Shown here: positions 36,610-43,717 of the stretch, one piece after another
How the letters are laid out: each line of letters starts with the position of its first letter
Position numbering within the stretch: position 1 is the stretch's first letter
Assembly (NCBI GenBank): GCA_029260075.1
Contig: JAJDDY010000089.1
Coordinates: 62,001 to 126,000 of the forward strand
DNA: 64,000 nucleotides
Source: Phycisphaerae bacterium
Lineage (GTDB): Bacteria; Planctomycetota; Phycisphaerae; UBA1845
Direction: 5' to 3'
The notes under the pieces: model-generated
Databases searched by the model: none
Told to the model about the DNA's origin: nothing
What the model saw: the letters and a program-made list of their open reading frames with translations, nothing else
Translations under genes and position numbers: made by a program

Positions 36610-37487
36610 CGGTCTTCCTTCCTCGCTCGCCCCACGGCCTTGGTCAACGCTCGCGCGGTGAGCACGCCGACCAGCTCACGGCGAAACGCAGCCGACCCAC
36701 GAACGTCAGTGATGGGGTCAGCTTCGGCGGTGGCGAGTTCGGCGACCTTTGCGAACAGGTCGTCCGTAGGCTGCGAACCCAATAGGGCATCGGACGCGTT
36801 GGTGGCCAGTTTGGGAATGGGCGAAACGGCGCCGAGCACCACTCGGGCATCCTCGATCGCTCCGTCGCCGTCAAGCTGCACGCTCGCGGCCACCGCTGCC
36901 ACAGCGATGGCATTCCCCTCGCGGAGACCGAAACGCACGTAGGCTGCACCGAACGCGGGCGACGCTTTGGGGATTCCGACGCCGGTCAATATCTCGTCGT
37001 CTCGTCGCGCCGTCCGGCGCGCCCCCAAGAAAAACTGCTCAAGGGGTAGCACGCGCTCGCCGTTGGGCGACCAAAGCAGTGCAGTCGCGTGAAGGGCTAC
37101 AAAAACAGGGGGAAGATCAGCACAGGGCACGGCGCTGGCGAGGTTGCCGCCGACGGTGGCCAGATTGCGCACCTGCCGCACCGCCATACTCTGCGTCGCA
37201 TCGATAATGGCTGGGTAATGCTCGCGGACCGCCACCTCTTCGTCCAACTCGGTGATGGTAACCAGAGCGCCGATACGCAACGACTCCGCCTCCAGGGTCA
37301 CACCCTTCAGATCGGCTATGCGATTGATGGAAATAATGTGGTCGACCGAAACGCGTTTAGCCTTAAGGTCGACGAGAAGATCGGTTCCACCGGCGAGTAG
37401 TCTGGCGGTCGAGCCAAAGCGCTGAAGCAACTTGGACGCTTTCGCGAGGGTCGTCGCTTGGTGAAGCTGTGCGGTCGGTAAATACAT
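36606..37487 (-). CDS. FAD-binding subunit of molybdenum hydroxylase (CoxM/HcrB-like)
   Basis: 293 aa from the ATG at 37487 (GGAGAA upstream). FAD-binding motifs ARLLAGGTDLLVDLKAK near the N-terminus and RNLATVGGNLASAVPCADL at about 110-130 are intact, and a C-terminal CO-dehydrogenase-flavoprotein-like domain follows. The protein has one cysteine only, so it lacks the extra [4Fe-4S]-carrying insertion reported for the HcrB subunit of Thauera 4-hydroxybenzoyl-CoA reductase. Its stop overlaps the next gene's start as ATGA, so the two subunits are cotranslated. Electron flow could therefore differ from the classical enzyme. Confidence 0.88.
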   Translation of the reverse strand: MYLPTAQLHQATTLAKASKLLQRFGSTARLLAGGTDLLVDLKAKRVSVDHIISINRIADLKGVTLEAESLRIGALVTITELDEEVAVREHYPAIIDATQSMAVRQVRNLATVGGNLASAVPCADLPPVFVALHATALLWSPNGERVLPLEQFFLGARRTARRDDEILTGVGIPKASPAFGAAYVRFGLREGNAIAVAAVAASVQLDGDGAIEDARVVLGAVSPIPKLATNASDALLGSQPTDDLFAKVAELATAEADPITDVRGSAAFRRELVGVLTARALTKAVGRARKEDR

Positions 37488-37598
37488 CGTCGATTCTCCG
37501 ATGCGACGGGTTCTGTTGATGAACCAAAACGTCGGCAAATCGTCTTATGGTCATGTCAGCGGTCAGTTGACAGCTTGGGGGCCCATCTCTTTAGAGGT

Positions 37599-37810
37599 GG
37601 GGGAGTCGAATCCGGTGTCGATTCGACTCCCCCAAGGCTCAAGCCATGGGCCGCCCAGACACTCCCTCACGGTCGCGGCTCGGATCGGATCGAATCGGAT
37701 CGGATCGGATCGGATCGGATCGAATCGGATCGGATCGGATCGGATCGAATCGAATCGAATCGAATCGAATCGAATCGGACGAACCCGTCACTTGAGTCGC
37801 GACAAAGCAC
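37599..37810 (-). repeat. Composite dispersed element, copy 2
   Basis: Read on the minus strand it has the same blocks as copy 1 at 11.1-11.3 kb: GTGACGGGTTCGTCC, then GAGCCGCGACCGTGAGGGAG, then GGCCCATGGCTT, then GGGGGAGTCGAAT. Here the second arm of the GAGCCGCG palindrome is missing and a pentanucleotide array has expanded at the GATCC site. A 13-bp perfect hairpin (37599-37611 with 37621-37633) closes the element. It separates the FAD subunit gene from the TetR gene. Confidence 0.7.
37681..37775. repeat. Pentanucleotide microsatellite, 19 units of CGGAT/CGAAT
   Basis: Nineteen consecutive 5-bp units, in order two CGGAT, CGAAT, five CGGAT, CGAAT, four CGGAT, six CGAAT. It begins exactly where the composite element's single CGGAT occurs in copy 1. 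Such arrays can change length by slippage. Confidence 0.9.
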
Positions 37811-37820
37811 AAGCGTACCC

Positions 37821-38483
37821 CTATGACTGCGTCTCTGATGTCTTGATCGATCCGAGCATGCCATGAAGAAACTGATCCGCAATCTGATTGGCCACCGTGT
37901 TCACAGCCGGACCGCGCTGCGGATCGTACCAGCGATATAACCAGTTCAGTGTGCCGAACAGGGCCATCGTGGCTACATGTCGGTCAATCCTTCCGTTGCC
38001 GCCATGCGAGTCGAGCAAACGATCGAGAATGCCGCGTGCGACACCGTAGTATTCATGTCGAACTTGACGCGTCTCGGAGTAGGCGCTACCCGAAAGCGAG
38101 TCCAACTCGTGCGAGCACACCTTGAGTGCCGACATGTTGGACGCGAAGTACGCAAAATGCTCTCGAATCATGACCCGTAGCTGCGCCTCCGGGTCATCCA
38201 CGCCGCAGATTTTCTCGCGAAGGTTGCTGAGTAGCGACCCGAAAGCACGAAACTGGATGAGAAAAAGAATCCGCTCCTTGCTATCGAAGTAGTGGTACAG
38301 CCCGGCGAGGCTGACACCGGAGGCCTTGGCGACTTCACGCATCGACGCCTTCCCATAGCCCAAACGGGCGATGGTGTCGGTGGCGGCCGAGAGGATGTGG
38401 TCCAGCCGTTCGTCGTAACTACCACGACCGTCAGAGGTTGCGGCCGCCGGCTTACTACCGAACGCTTGTTCTGCTTTGTTCAT
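37821..38483 (-). CDS. TetR-family transcriptional regulator
   Basis: 220 aa from the ATG at 38483 (a GTG three codons earlier is also possible). The N-terminal helix-turn-helix (about 25-70) reads ILSAATDTIARLGYGKAS then REVAKASGVSLAGLYHYFDSKE, typical of TetR. The C-terminal ligand domain resembles acyl-CoA-responsive members (TetR_C, FadR/AcnR type). It is divergent from the benzoyl-CoA cluster and in line with the molybdenum hydroxylase genes. It very likely represses the adjacent promoters and may respond to an aromatic or alicyclic CoA thioester; the ligand is inference. Confidence 0.88.
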   Translation of the reverse strand: MNKAEQAFGSKPAAATSDGRGSYDERLDHILSAATDTIARLGYGKASMREVAKASGVSLAGLYHYFDSKERILFLIQFRAFGSLLSNLREKICGVDDPEAQLRVMIREHFAYFASNMSALKVCSHELDSLSGSAYSETRQVRHEYYGVARGILDRLLDSHGGNGRIDRHVATMALFGTLNWLYRWYDPQRGPAVNTVANQIADQFLHGMLGSIKTSETQS

Positions 38484-38530
38484 ACCTACCACACGAAATC
38501 TTAGCTATCAGCGAACAATCGTGACAAACA

Positions 38531-38559
38531 AGTATCGCTCGGGTTTGCAGCCCTGTCAA
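38531..38559 (-). promoter_or_regulatory. Predicted sigma-70 promoter for the TetR gene
   Basis: On the minus strand TTGACA (38559-38554) and GATACT (38536-38531) are 17 bp apart, about 50 bp before the regulator's ATG. The -35 box is one of the TGTCAA half-sites described below. Consensus match only; no experimental support. Confidence 0.5.
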
Positions 38560-38565
38560 GATAAT

Positions 38566-38588
38566 TTGTCAATAATATTGCTTGACAA
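38566..38588. promoter_or_regulatory. Candidate operator: TTGTCAA-N9-TTGACAA inverted repeat
   Basis: A perfect 7-bp inverted repeat overlapping the forward -35 box, with a further TGTCAAG half-site at 38554-38560 that covers the reverse -35 box. Placement between divergent promoters suits autoregulation, but TTGACA is also the -35 consensus, so the symmetry could be coincidental. Confidence 0.4.
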
Positions 38589-38609
38589 CGGCCTGATATT
38601 GGCGATAAT
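38582..38609 (+). promoter_or_regulatory. Predicted sigma-70 promoter for the benzoyl-CoA cluster
   Basis: TTGACA at 38582-38587 and GATAAT at 38604-38609, 16-bp spacer, AT-rich surroundings unlike the rest of the region. It would give a leader of about 115 nt before the bamA-like gene. Near-consensus in both boxes. Confidence 0.55.
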
Positions 38610-38677
38610 TAGACTGCGCGGCCACATCCCGCTTCCGTATCGACGGATTGGTCGCGATTCGCTTTGCTTTGTAATAC

Positions 38678-38693
38678 GATCGAACGTTCGTTC
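38678..38693. promoter_or_regulatory. Candidate TetR operator GATCGAACGTTCGTTC
   Basis: A perfect 10-bp palindrome (CGAACGTTCG, 38681-38690) extended to 14 of 16 symmetric positions, in the leader between the predicted start point and the ATG at 38730. Palindromes of this GAACG-CGTTC type are common TetR-family operators. Confidence 0.5.
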
Positions 38694-38729
38694 TAATAAT
38701 TTCATCTTTTGGTCTTAAGGAGACCCAGG

Positions 38730-39866
38730 ATGGCCATGTTCCCGCCGAGATCGGCCACGTCGTTGGACCTGCACGAGGTTCGTTACGAAAAAAAAGGATG
38801 GGTCGCCCACATCGCGATCGATCGTCCCCACAACTACAACGCCTACAGCACGCCCGCTCTCACGGAGTTGGCGTCGGCTTTTCAGGACGCATCCTGGGAT
38901 GATCGGGTGGCGGTGGTCGTGTTCACCGGCGTCGGCGACCGCGCGTTTTGCACGGGCGGTGACGTCAAGGAATATCAGGAGTCCTACACCCAGAAGCCGC
39001 GCGACTACTGGAAGTACATGTCGTGCTTCAAGGCGTACATCGAGTCGATCACCAACTGCTCCAAGCCGGTGATCGCGCGACTGAATGGGATGGCTGTCGG
39101 CGGCGGAAACGAAAGTCAACTGGCGTGCGACCTTTCCGTCATGGGCGAACATGCGTTCATCGCGCAGGTCGGCACGAACGTCGGTTCCGTCGCGTGCGGC
39201 GGATCGACACAGTGGCTTCCTATTCACGTTGGTGATCGCAAGGCGAGGGGAATTCTCTTTCTCAACCAGCGGTACGGCGCGTTCACATCACTCGCGATGG
39301 GATTGGTGAACGTCGTCGCCCCAACAGTTCAAGGACCGGACGGTAGATTCGTCACGAAGTTCACCGGTGGTCGATCCTATCTTGCCGATTGGAACACGGA
39401 CCCGTGGGATCAACCTTTCGAGTCACGCGCCACGCCTGAACAAATCAAGAAGGCGCAAAAAGGTGTCGACGGGTTCTCGCTCGACTTCCGTTGCGTTGAC
39501 GAAGCCGTTGCCGAACTGTGCGAGCAGATCGTTCACAAGTTTCCGGAATGCACTAGATACACTAAGGCGCAGGTCAACTTTTGGAAGGACGCCGCTTGGC
39601 ATGCCACAGTGGGGCACGCGCGCGACTGGCTTTCCATCCACTATACAAGCCTCGAACCGCACGAGGGCATGACGGCGTTCGTCGAAAAGCGCAACGCTGA
39701 CTATGTCGGGATGCGCGAGCGCGCGGCCGACCCAACCGGATCGAGCGAGTTCCTCTGGGGCCCGTACGCCAACATGTGTGCGGAGTGCGGCGCTAAGGGG
39801 ATCCCTCGCGACTTCGAGTTCTGTGGCAAGTGCGGCGCGGCGCTAACGGCCACCGTAACCACCTGA
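38730..39866 (+). CDS. bamA: 6-oxocyclohex-1-ene-1-carbonyl-CoA hydrolase (BamA/Oah)
   Basis: 378 aa from the ATG at 38730 (AAGGAG eight bases upstream). The length matches BamA, and the crotonase-fold core carries GDRAFCTGGDVKEYQESY, NGMAVGGGNESQLACDLSV and AQVGTNVGSVACGG. BamA adds water twice to 6-oxocyclohex-1-ene-1-carbonyl-CoA and opens the ring to 3-hydroxypimeloyl-CoA; it is the diagnostic gene of the anaerobic benzoyl-CoA pathway. The last 40 residues hold a four-cysteine zinc-ribbon-like tail (CAECGAKG then CGKCGAAL). First gene of the 14-gene cluster, behind a strong predicted promoter. Confidence 0.9.
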   Translation: MAMFPPRSATSLDLHEVRYEKKGWVAHIAIDRPHNYNAYSTPALTELASAFQDASWDDRVAVVVFTGVGDRAFCTGGDVKEYQESYTQKPRDYWKYMSCFKAYIESITNCSKPVIARLNGMAVGGGNESQLACDLSVMGEHAFIAQVGTNVGSVACGGSTQWLPIHVGDRKARGILFLNQRYGAFTSLAMGLVNVVAPTVQGPDGRFVTKFTGGRSYLADWNTDPWDQPFESRATPEQIKKAQKGVDGFSLDFRCVDEAVAELCEQIVHKFPECTRYTKAQVNFWKDAAWHATVGHARDWLSIHYTSLEPHEGMTAFVEKRNADYVGMRERAADPTGSSEFLWGPYANMCAECGAKGIPRDFEFCGKCGAALTATVTT

Positions 39867-39888
39867 CGTGATCCGTAGGGAGCGGCGT

Positions 39889-40629
39889 ATGCCCTCAGTT
39901 CGACGAGCCTTGGTGACCGGCGGCGCTCGCGGAATCGGTCGTTGCATTGTGGAAACGCTGGCGCGCGACGGGTGCGATGTCTGCGTGTTCGACAGCAAAC
40001 TGCCGGACGATGCGGATCAGCTCAGTGCCGCGATCGAGTCTCGCGATCGCCGATCCATGATGCTGTCCGGGGACGTACGCGACGCTGCGGCTGTGGGTAA
40101 CGCCATCGAATCCGTCGTAGGGCGCTGGGGCGGGCTCGATATTCTCGTCAACAACGCCGGCATCGTGCGAGATCAAGTCAGTTGGAAGATGAGCGACGAA
40201 CAATGGCGCGACGTCATTGATGTCAATTTGACCGGGGCTTTTCATGCGTGTCGGGCTGCCATTCCCTGTATGCGCGAAGTTGGATGGGGCGCGATCGTGA
40301 ACCTTGCGAGCATCAACGGCATGCGCGGGAAGTTCGGTCAGTCGAACTACGCTGCGTCCAAAGCGGGCTTGATCGGGTTGACGAAGTCGCTGGCGAAGGA
40401 AGTCGCACGGTTTGGCATTACCGCCAACGCCGTAGCGCCGGGGCTGATCGAGACCGACATTGTGCGATCCATGTCGGATGAAGCACTCAAACAAGCGGTG
40501 GGCGAAGTTCTCTTGAACCGTCCGGGGCAGGTGGAAGACGTGGCTGAGGCGGTGTCGTTTCTTGCGGGCGATCGCGCCCGGTTCATCACCGGCGAGGTGC
40601 TACGCGTCGACGGCGGGCAATACATCTAG
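39889..40629 (+). CDS. SDR-family 3-hydroxyacyl-CoA dehydrogenase / oxidoreductase
   Basis: 246 aa from the ATG at 39889 (GGGAG upstream). Short-chain dehydrogenase with TGGARGIGR, NNAG, catalytic Ser in NLASINGMRG, YAASK, and the FabG-like C-terminal substrate loop (VAPGLIETDI; VDGGQYI). In this cluster it could oxidise 3-hydroxypimeloyl-CoA to 3-oxopimeloyl-CoA, the step after BamA, competing with the fused dehydrogenase at 49.2 kb. FabG-type enzymes are too general to exclude another 3-hydroxyacyl substrate. Confidence 0.85.
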   Translation: MPSVRRALVTGGARGIGRCIVETLARDGCDVCVFDSKLPDDADQLSAAIESRDRRSMMLSGDVRDAAAVGNAIESVVGRWGGLDILVNNAGIVRDQVSWKMSDEQWRDVIDVNLTGAFHACRAAIPCMREVGWGAIVNLASINGMRGKFGQSNYAASKAGLIGLTKSLAKEVARFGITANAVAPGLIETDIVRSMSDEALKQAVGEVLLNRPGQVEDVAEAVSFLAGDRARFITGEVLRVDGGQYI

Positions 40630-40642
40630 AGGTAAAGGTACG

Positions 40643-41413
40643 ATGAGCGCGTACGAACATTTCGACGTAAGCGTAGACGAAGGCATAGCCACGCTGACGA
40701 TGCAGCGTGAGCCGCTCAATGTGCTCCACAATCCGATGATGGCCGAGTTTAACTCGATTTTGGAAGCAACGCTTTCCGGATCAAACCTGGCTGCCGTTGT
40801 GATCCGGGCGACGGGTCGGGCGTTCAGCGCCGGGGTGGACGTCGGAGATCACGCGCCGGACCAAGTCGCCGAGATGATCCATCAATTCCACGGTATTTTC
40901 AGAAAACTGGCTTCGACTGATGCGTTGACCATCGCCGCAGTCCAGGGGGCGGCGCTCGGCGGCGGATGTGAGCTGGCGTGTTTTTGTGACATCGTATTGG
41001 CATCCGAAAGAGCGAAGTTCGGTCAACCGGAGGTTCAGGTCGGCGTATTTCCGCCGGTGGCGGCGTGCGTGTTTCCTGCACAGGTGGGCATCAAGAAGGC
41101 CATCGAGTTGAACGCGCTAGGCAAGACCATCGGCGCGGTGGAGGCTTATCGAATCGGTCTCGTCAATGAAGTCTTTCCCGTGGAGTCGTTTGAAGCAAGC
41201 GTAGACGAGTACCTAAGTGACATCCGCAAGCTGTCGCGTCCGGTCGTGCGTTTGTCGAAGCGGGCGACCTGTATGGTGTCGCGTGAACAGGTGCTCGCCC
41301 AATTGGATCGGACGGAAGCCCTATACCTCGACGAACTGATGAAGCTCGAAGACGCGAGCGAGGGAATCGCAGCCTTCATGGAAAAACGAAGCCCCAAATG
41401 GCGGCACGCATAA
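40643..41413 (+). CDS. dch: Cyclohexa-1,5-diene-1-carbonyl-CoA hydratase (Dch/BamR)
   Basis: 256 aa from the ATG at 40643 (AGAGGTAAAGG upstream). Crotonase fold with FSAGVDVGDHAPDQVAEMI, GAALGGGCELACFCDIVLA and FGQPEVQVGVFPPVAA; both catalytic glutamates (GGCEL and QPE) are present. The GVDVGDH signature and the C-terminal EGIAAFMEKRSPKW are typical of the dienoyl-CoA hydratases that add water to the benzoyl-CoA reductase product to give 6-hydroxycyclohex-1-ene-1-carbonyl-CoA. It sits between the SDR and Had genes, as in other benzoyl-CoA clusters. Confidence 0.88.
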   Translation: MSAYEHFDVSVDEGIATLTMQREPLNVLHNPMMAEFNSILEATLSGSNLAAVVIRATGRAFSAGVDVGDHAPDQVAEMIHQFHGIFRKLASTDALTIAAVQGAALGGGCELACFCDIVLASERAKFGQPEVQVGVFPPVAACVFPAQVGIKKAIELNALGKTIGAVEAYRIGLVNEVFPVESFEASVDEYLSDIRKLSRPVVRLSKRATCMVSREQVLAQLDRTEALYLDELMKLEDASEGIAAFMEKRSPKWRHA

Positions 41414-41436
41414 CGCGTCGCAAAGGATAATCAGCA

Positions 41437-42459
41437 ATGAAAGCGGTAGTTTTTCACGGCGGCGATACGGGATTGAAAATCGAAGACGTTCCGATGCCAA
41501 CGATCGGCGCGCACGAAATCCTCGTGAAAGTCGCGGCGTGCGGCGTGTGTCATACCGACCTGCACTACATCGAACATGGCGTACCGACGTTCAAGAAACC
41601 ACCCATCATTTTGGGGCACGAAGCGTCGGGTGTTGTCGAACGGGTCGGCGCTGACGTCAAGAACCTCACCGAGGGACAGCGCGTGCTCATCCCGGCGGTG
41701 TTGACTTGTGGTCAGTGCATGTTCTGCCGCATGGGGCGTGAGAATATCTGCAGCGACATGACCATGCTAGGCAACCACATCAATGGTGCCTACGCGGAGT
41801 ATGTGGCTGTTCCCGCTAAGGACGTACTGGACCTCCCTGAATCAATCCCGCTGAAAGAGGCGTCGATTATCGCGGACGCGATCTCGACTCCATACCACGC
41901 CGTCAAGAACCGTGCACAGGTTCGCCCCGGCGACAGCCTTGTGGTCTTCGGGTGCGGTGGCGTGGGGATGGGCGCGGTGCAAGTTGCGGTGGCCAGCGGC
42001 GCGTATGTCATCGCGGTTGACGTGAACGAACGCAAGTTGCAATGGGCGTCGGACTTTGGTGCGGCCAAGACCATCAACGCTTCGAAGGTTGAACGGGTCA
42101 GCAAGGAAGTCAAGAAACTCACGGGTGGCGGCGCGGATATTGCCATGGAAGTGATCGGCAACCCACGGACGATCGAAGAAGCTTTCGAGTGTGTCCGCGT
42201 CGGCGGTCGACTCTGCGTCGTCGGCTATACGCACGAGAAGATATCTGTGGTGGCGGGCAAGATCATGTTCAAGGAAATCGAGGTAGTCGGTTCCCTCGGG
42301 TGTCGACCGCTCGATTACAAGCCTTTGATTCGGATGGTGGAGTCCGGCGCGATCGACGTGAAGCGCCAGGTGACGCATCAGTTCCAACTGGAAGAGTTGG
42401 AAGAAGCTTTCGCCGTGATGAAGGAAGGTGTGTCGTTGCGATCCATCGTAACGCCATAG
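41437..42459 (+). CDS. had: 6-hydroxycyclohex-1-ene-1-carbonyl-CoA dehydrogenase (Had/BamQ)
   Basis: 340-aa zinc alcohol dehydrogenase. Catalytic zinc site CGVCHTDLHY and GHEASG; structural zinc site CGQCMFCRMGRENIC; NAD-binding GCGGVGMGAVQVA. LGNHINGAYAEYVAVPAKDV and IADAISTPYHAVKNR match the Had/BamQ subgroup rather than general alcohol dehydrogenases. It oxidises the hydratase product to 6-oxocyclohex-1-ene-1-carbonyl-CoA, the BamA substrate, with NAD. With BamA and Dch it completes the conversion of the dienoyl-CoA to the ring-opened product. Confidence 0.9.
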   Translation: MKAVVFHGGDTGLKIEDVPMPTIGAHEILVKVAACGVCHTDLHYIEHGVPTFKKPPIILGHEASGVVERVGADVKNLTEGQRVLIPAVLTCGQCMFCRMGRENICSDMTMLGNHINGAYAEYVAVPAKDVLDLPESIPLKEASIIADAISTPYHAVKNRAQVRPGDSLVVFGCGGVGMGAVQVAVASGAYVIAVDVNERKLQWASDFGAAKTINASKVERVSKEVKKLTGGGADIAMEVIGNPRTIEEAFECVRVGGRLCVVGYTHEKISVVAGKIMFKEIEVVGSLGCRPLDYKPLIRMVESGAIDVKRQVTHQFQLEELEEAFAVMKEGVSLRSIVTP

Positions 42460-42472
42460 TAGCGAGCTAAAC

Positions 42473-43717
42473 ATGAGCGCGACCGCCGCCAAACGAATCA
42501 AGATCAAGTCGCAAGAGCGTCTTGGTGCGCTCATGCGCGAGCACTTTCTCGATCTCGATGAGGCGGCGCGTGATCCACAGCGCCGCGTGGCGTGGTGTAC
42601 GAGTGTCGGTCCGTGCGAAATCCTTACAGCTATGGGGTTCGAGACGTATTTCCCTGAAAACCACGGGGCGCTACTCGGTGCGCGTCGCGTCAGTCACGAA
42701 CTCATTCCCCGGGCGGTGGCCATCGGATATTGCGCGGAGTCGTGCTCCTACATGACCAGTGACATCGGTTCGACACTGGCGGGCGTGAGTCCGCTCACCG
42801 AAGCGTTTGGCATCGACGGTCCGCCGAACCCGGATCTTCTTGTGTACAGCACGAACCAATGCCGCGAGGTACAGGATTGGTGGGGTTTCCACGGACGGCG
42901 CACCGATGCCGCGGTGATGGGTGTGTGTCCACCTTCACACTTGGGCGAAGTGACCCGCGAGCACGTCGCTTTCGTATCCGGCCTGCTCGAACGATTGGTC
43001 GAGAAAATCGAACATCGATTCGGCGCCACACTCGATCGCGATCGCCTCAAAGAAGTCGTAGCGCTCTCTAGCCGGGCAAGTGCCCTATGGCGTCAGGTGC
43101 TCGACACCGCTCGTGCGCGACCGGCTGCGCTCACGTTCTTCGACGGCGTGATCCACATGGCGCCGGTGATTCTGATGCGCGGTTCCCAGAAAGCGATAGA
43201 TTACTACGAGACGCTGCTTGCTGAGTTGAATCAACGGATCGCAGACGGCGTCGGCGGCATCCCCGAAGAGCGTTTTCGCATCTATTGGGAGGGCATGCCG
43301 ATCTGGCCCAAGGTTCGGGAGTTGGCGGAGAAGTTCTTTGACCTGCGCACAGTCGTGGCTGCGAGCACGTACTGCAATTCCTGGGCGTTCGACGAGTACG
43401 ACGGCGGCGATCCGATCGAGTGGATGGCGCGAACCAGCATCGAAATCTTCATCAATCGCGACGAGGTCAGCAAGCAGAAATTCCTCAGCGAAATGTTCAA
43501 TCGATTCGAGATCGACGGTGCGATTTTCCACAACGCGCGCACTTGCCCTAACAATACGAACTCCCGTTTCGGTATGGCCCAGCGCGTTCGCGATGAAATG
43601 GACATGCCGGTACTGGTGCTGGACGGCGACCTCAGCGACGTGCGGTTCTTCTCGACCGCACAAACCATGACCAACATTGAGGCGTTCATCGAACAGCTTG
43701 AGGAGTGCAAGCGATGA
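42473..43717 (+). CDS. 2-hydroxyacyl-CoA dehydratase D-component / BcrC-like protein with extra cysteines (DCCP-like)
   Basis: 414-aa member of the HgdB/BcrC superfamily (FeS component). C91 (CSYMTSDIGS), C130 (STNQCREV) and C358 (ARTCPNN) line up with the three cluster ligands seen in the BcrC-like protein at 51.8 kb. Additional cysteines occur at C42, C48, C87, C152 and C301. Six conserved ligands are characteristic of double-cubane cluster proteins, so this may be such a protein rather than a dehydratase, which needs two different D-subunits. It overlaps its own ATPase gene (ATGA). Substrate unknown; perhaps an accessory reductase for the aromatic pathway. Confidence 0.7.
   Translation: MSATAAKRIKIKSQERLGALMREHFLDLDEAARDPQRRVAWCTSVGPCEILTAMGFETYFPENHGALLGARRVSHELIPRAVAIGYCAESCSYMTSDIGSTLAGVSPLTEAFGIDGPPNPDLLVYSTNQCREVQDWWGFHGRRTDAAVMGVCPPSHLGEVTREHVAFVSGLLERLVEKIEHRFGATLDRDRLKEVVALSSRASALWRQVLDTARARPAALTFFDGVIHMAPVILMRGSQKAIDYYETLLAELNQRIADGVGGIPEERFRIYWEGMPIWPKVRELAEKFFDLRTVVAASTYCNSWAFDEYDGGDPIEWMARTSIEIFINRDEVSKQKFLSEMFNRFEIDGAIFHNARTCPNNTNSRFGMAQRVRDEMDMPVLVLDGDLSDVRFFSTAQTMTNIEAFIEQLEECKR

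Noticed and set aside
37681-37775. Coding repeat (RIGSDRIGSN) in several frames
   Set aside because: It is a pentanucleotide array, so three frames stay open by chance; it has no start context or conserved neighbour.
42473-43717. Second bcrB or a classical 2-hydroxyacyl-CoA dehydratase subunit
   Set aside because: Only one D-component gene precedes its ATPase, whereas dehydratases and benzoyl-CoA reductase use two; the extra cysteines also differ.
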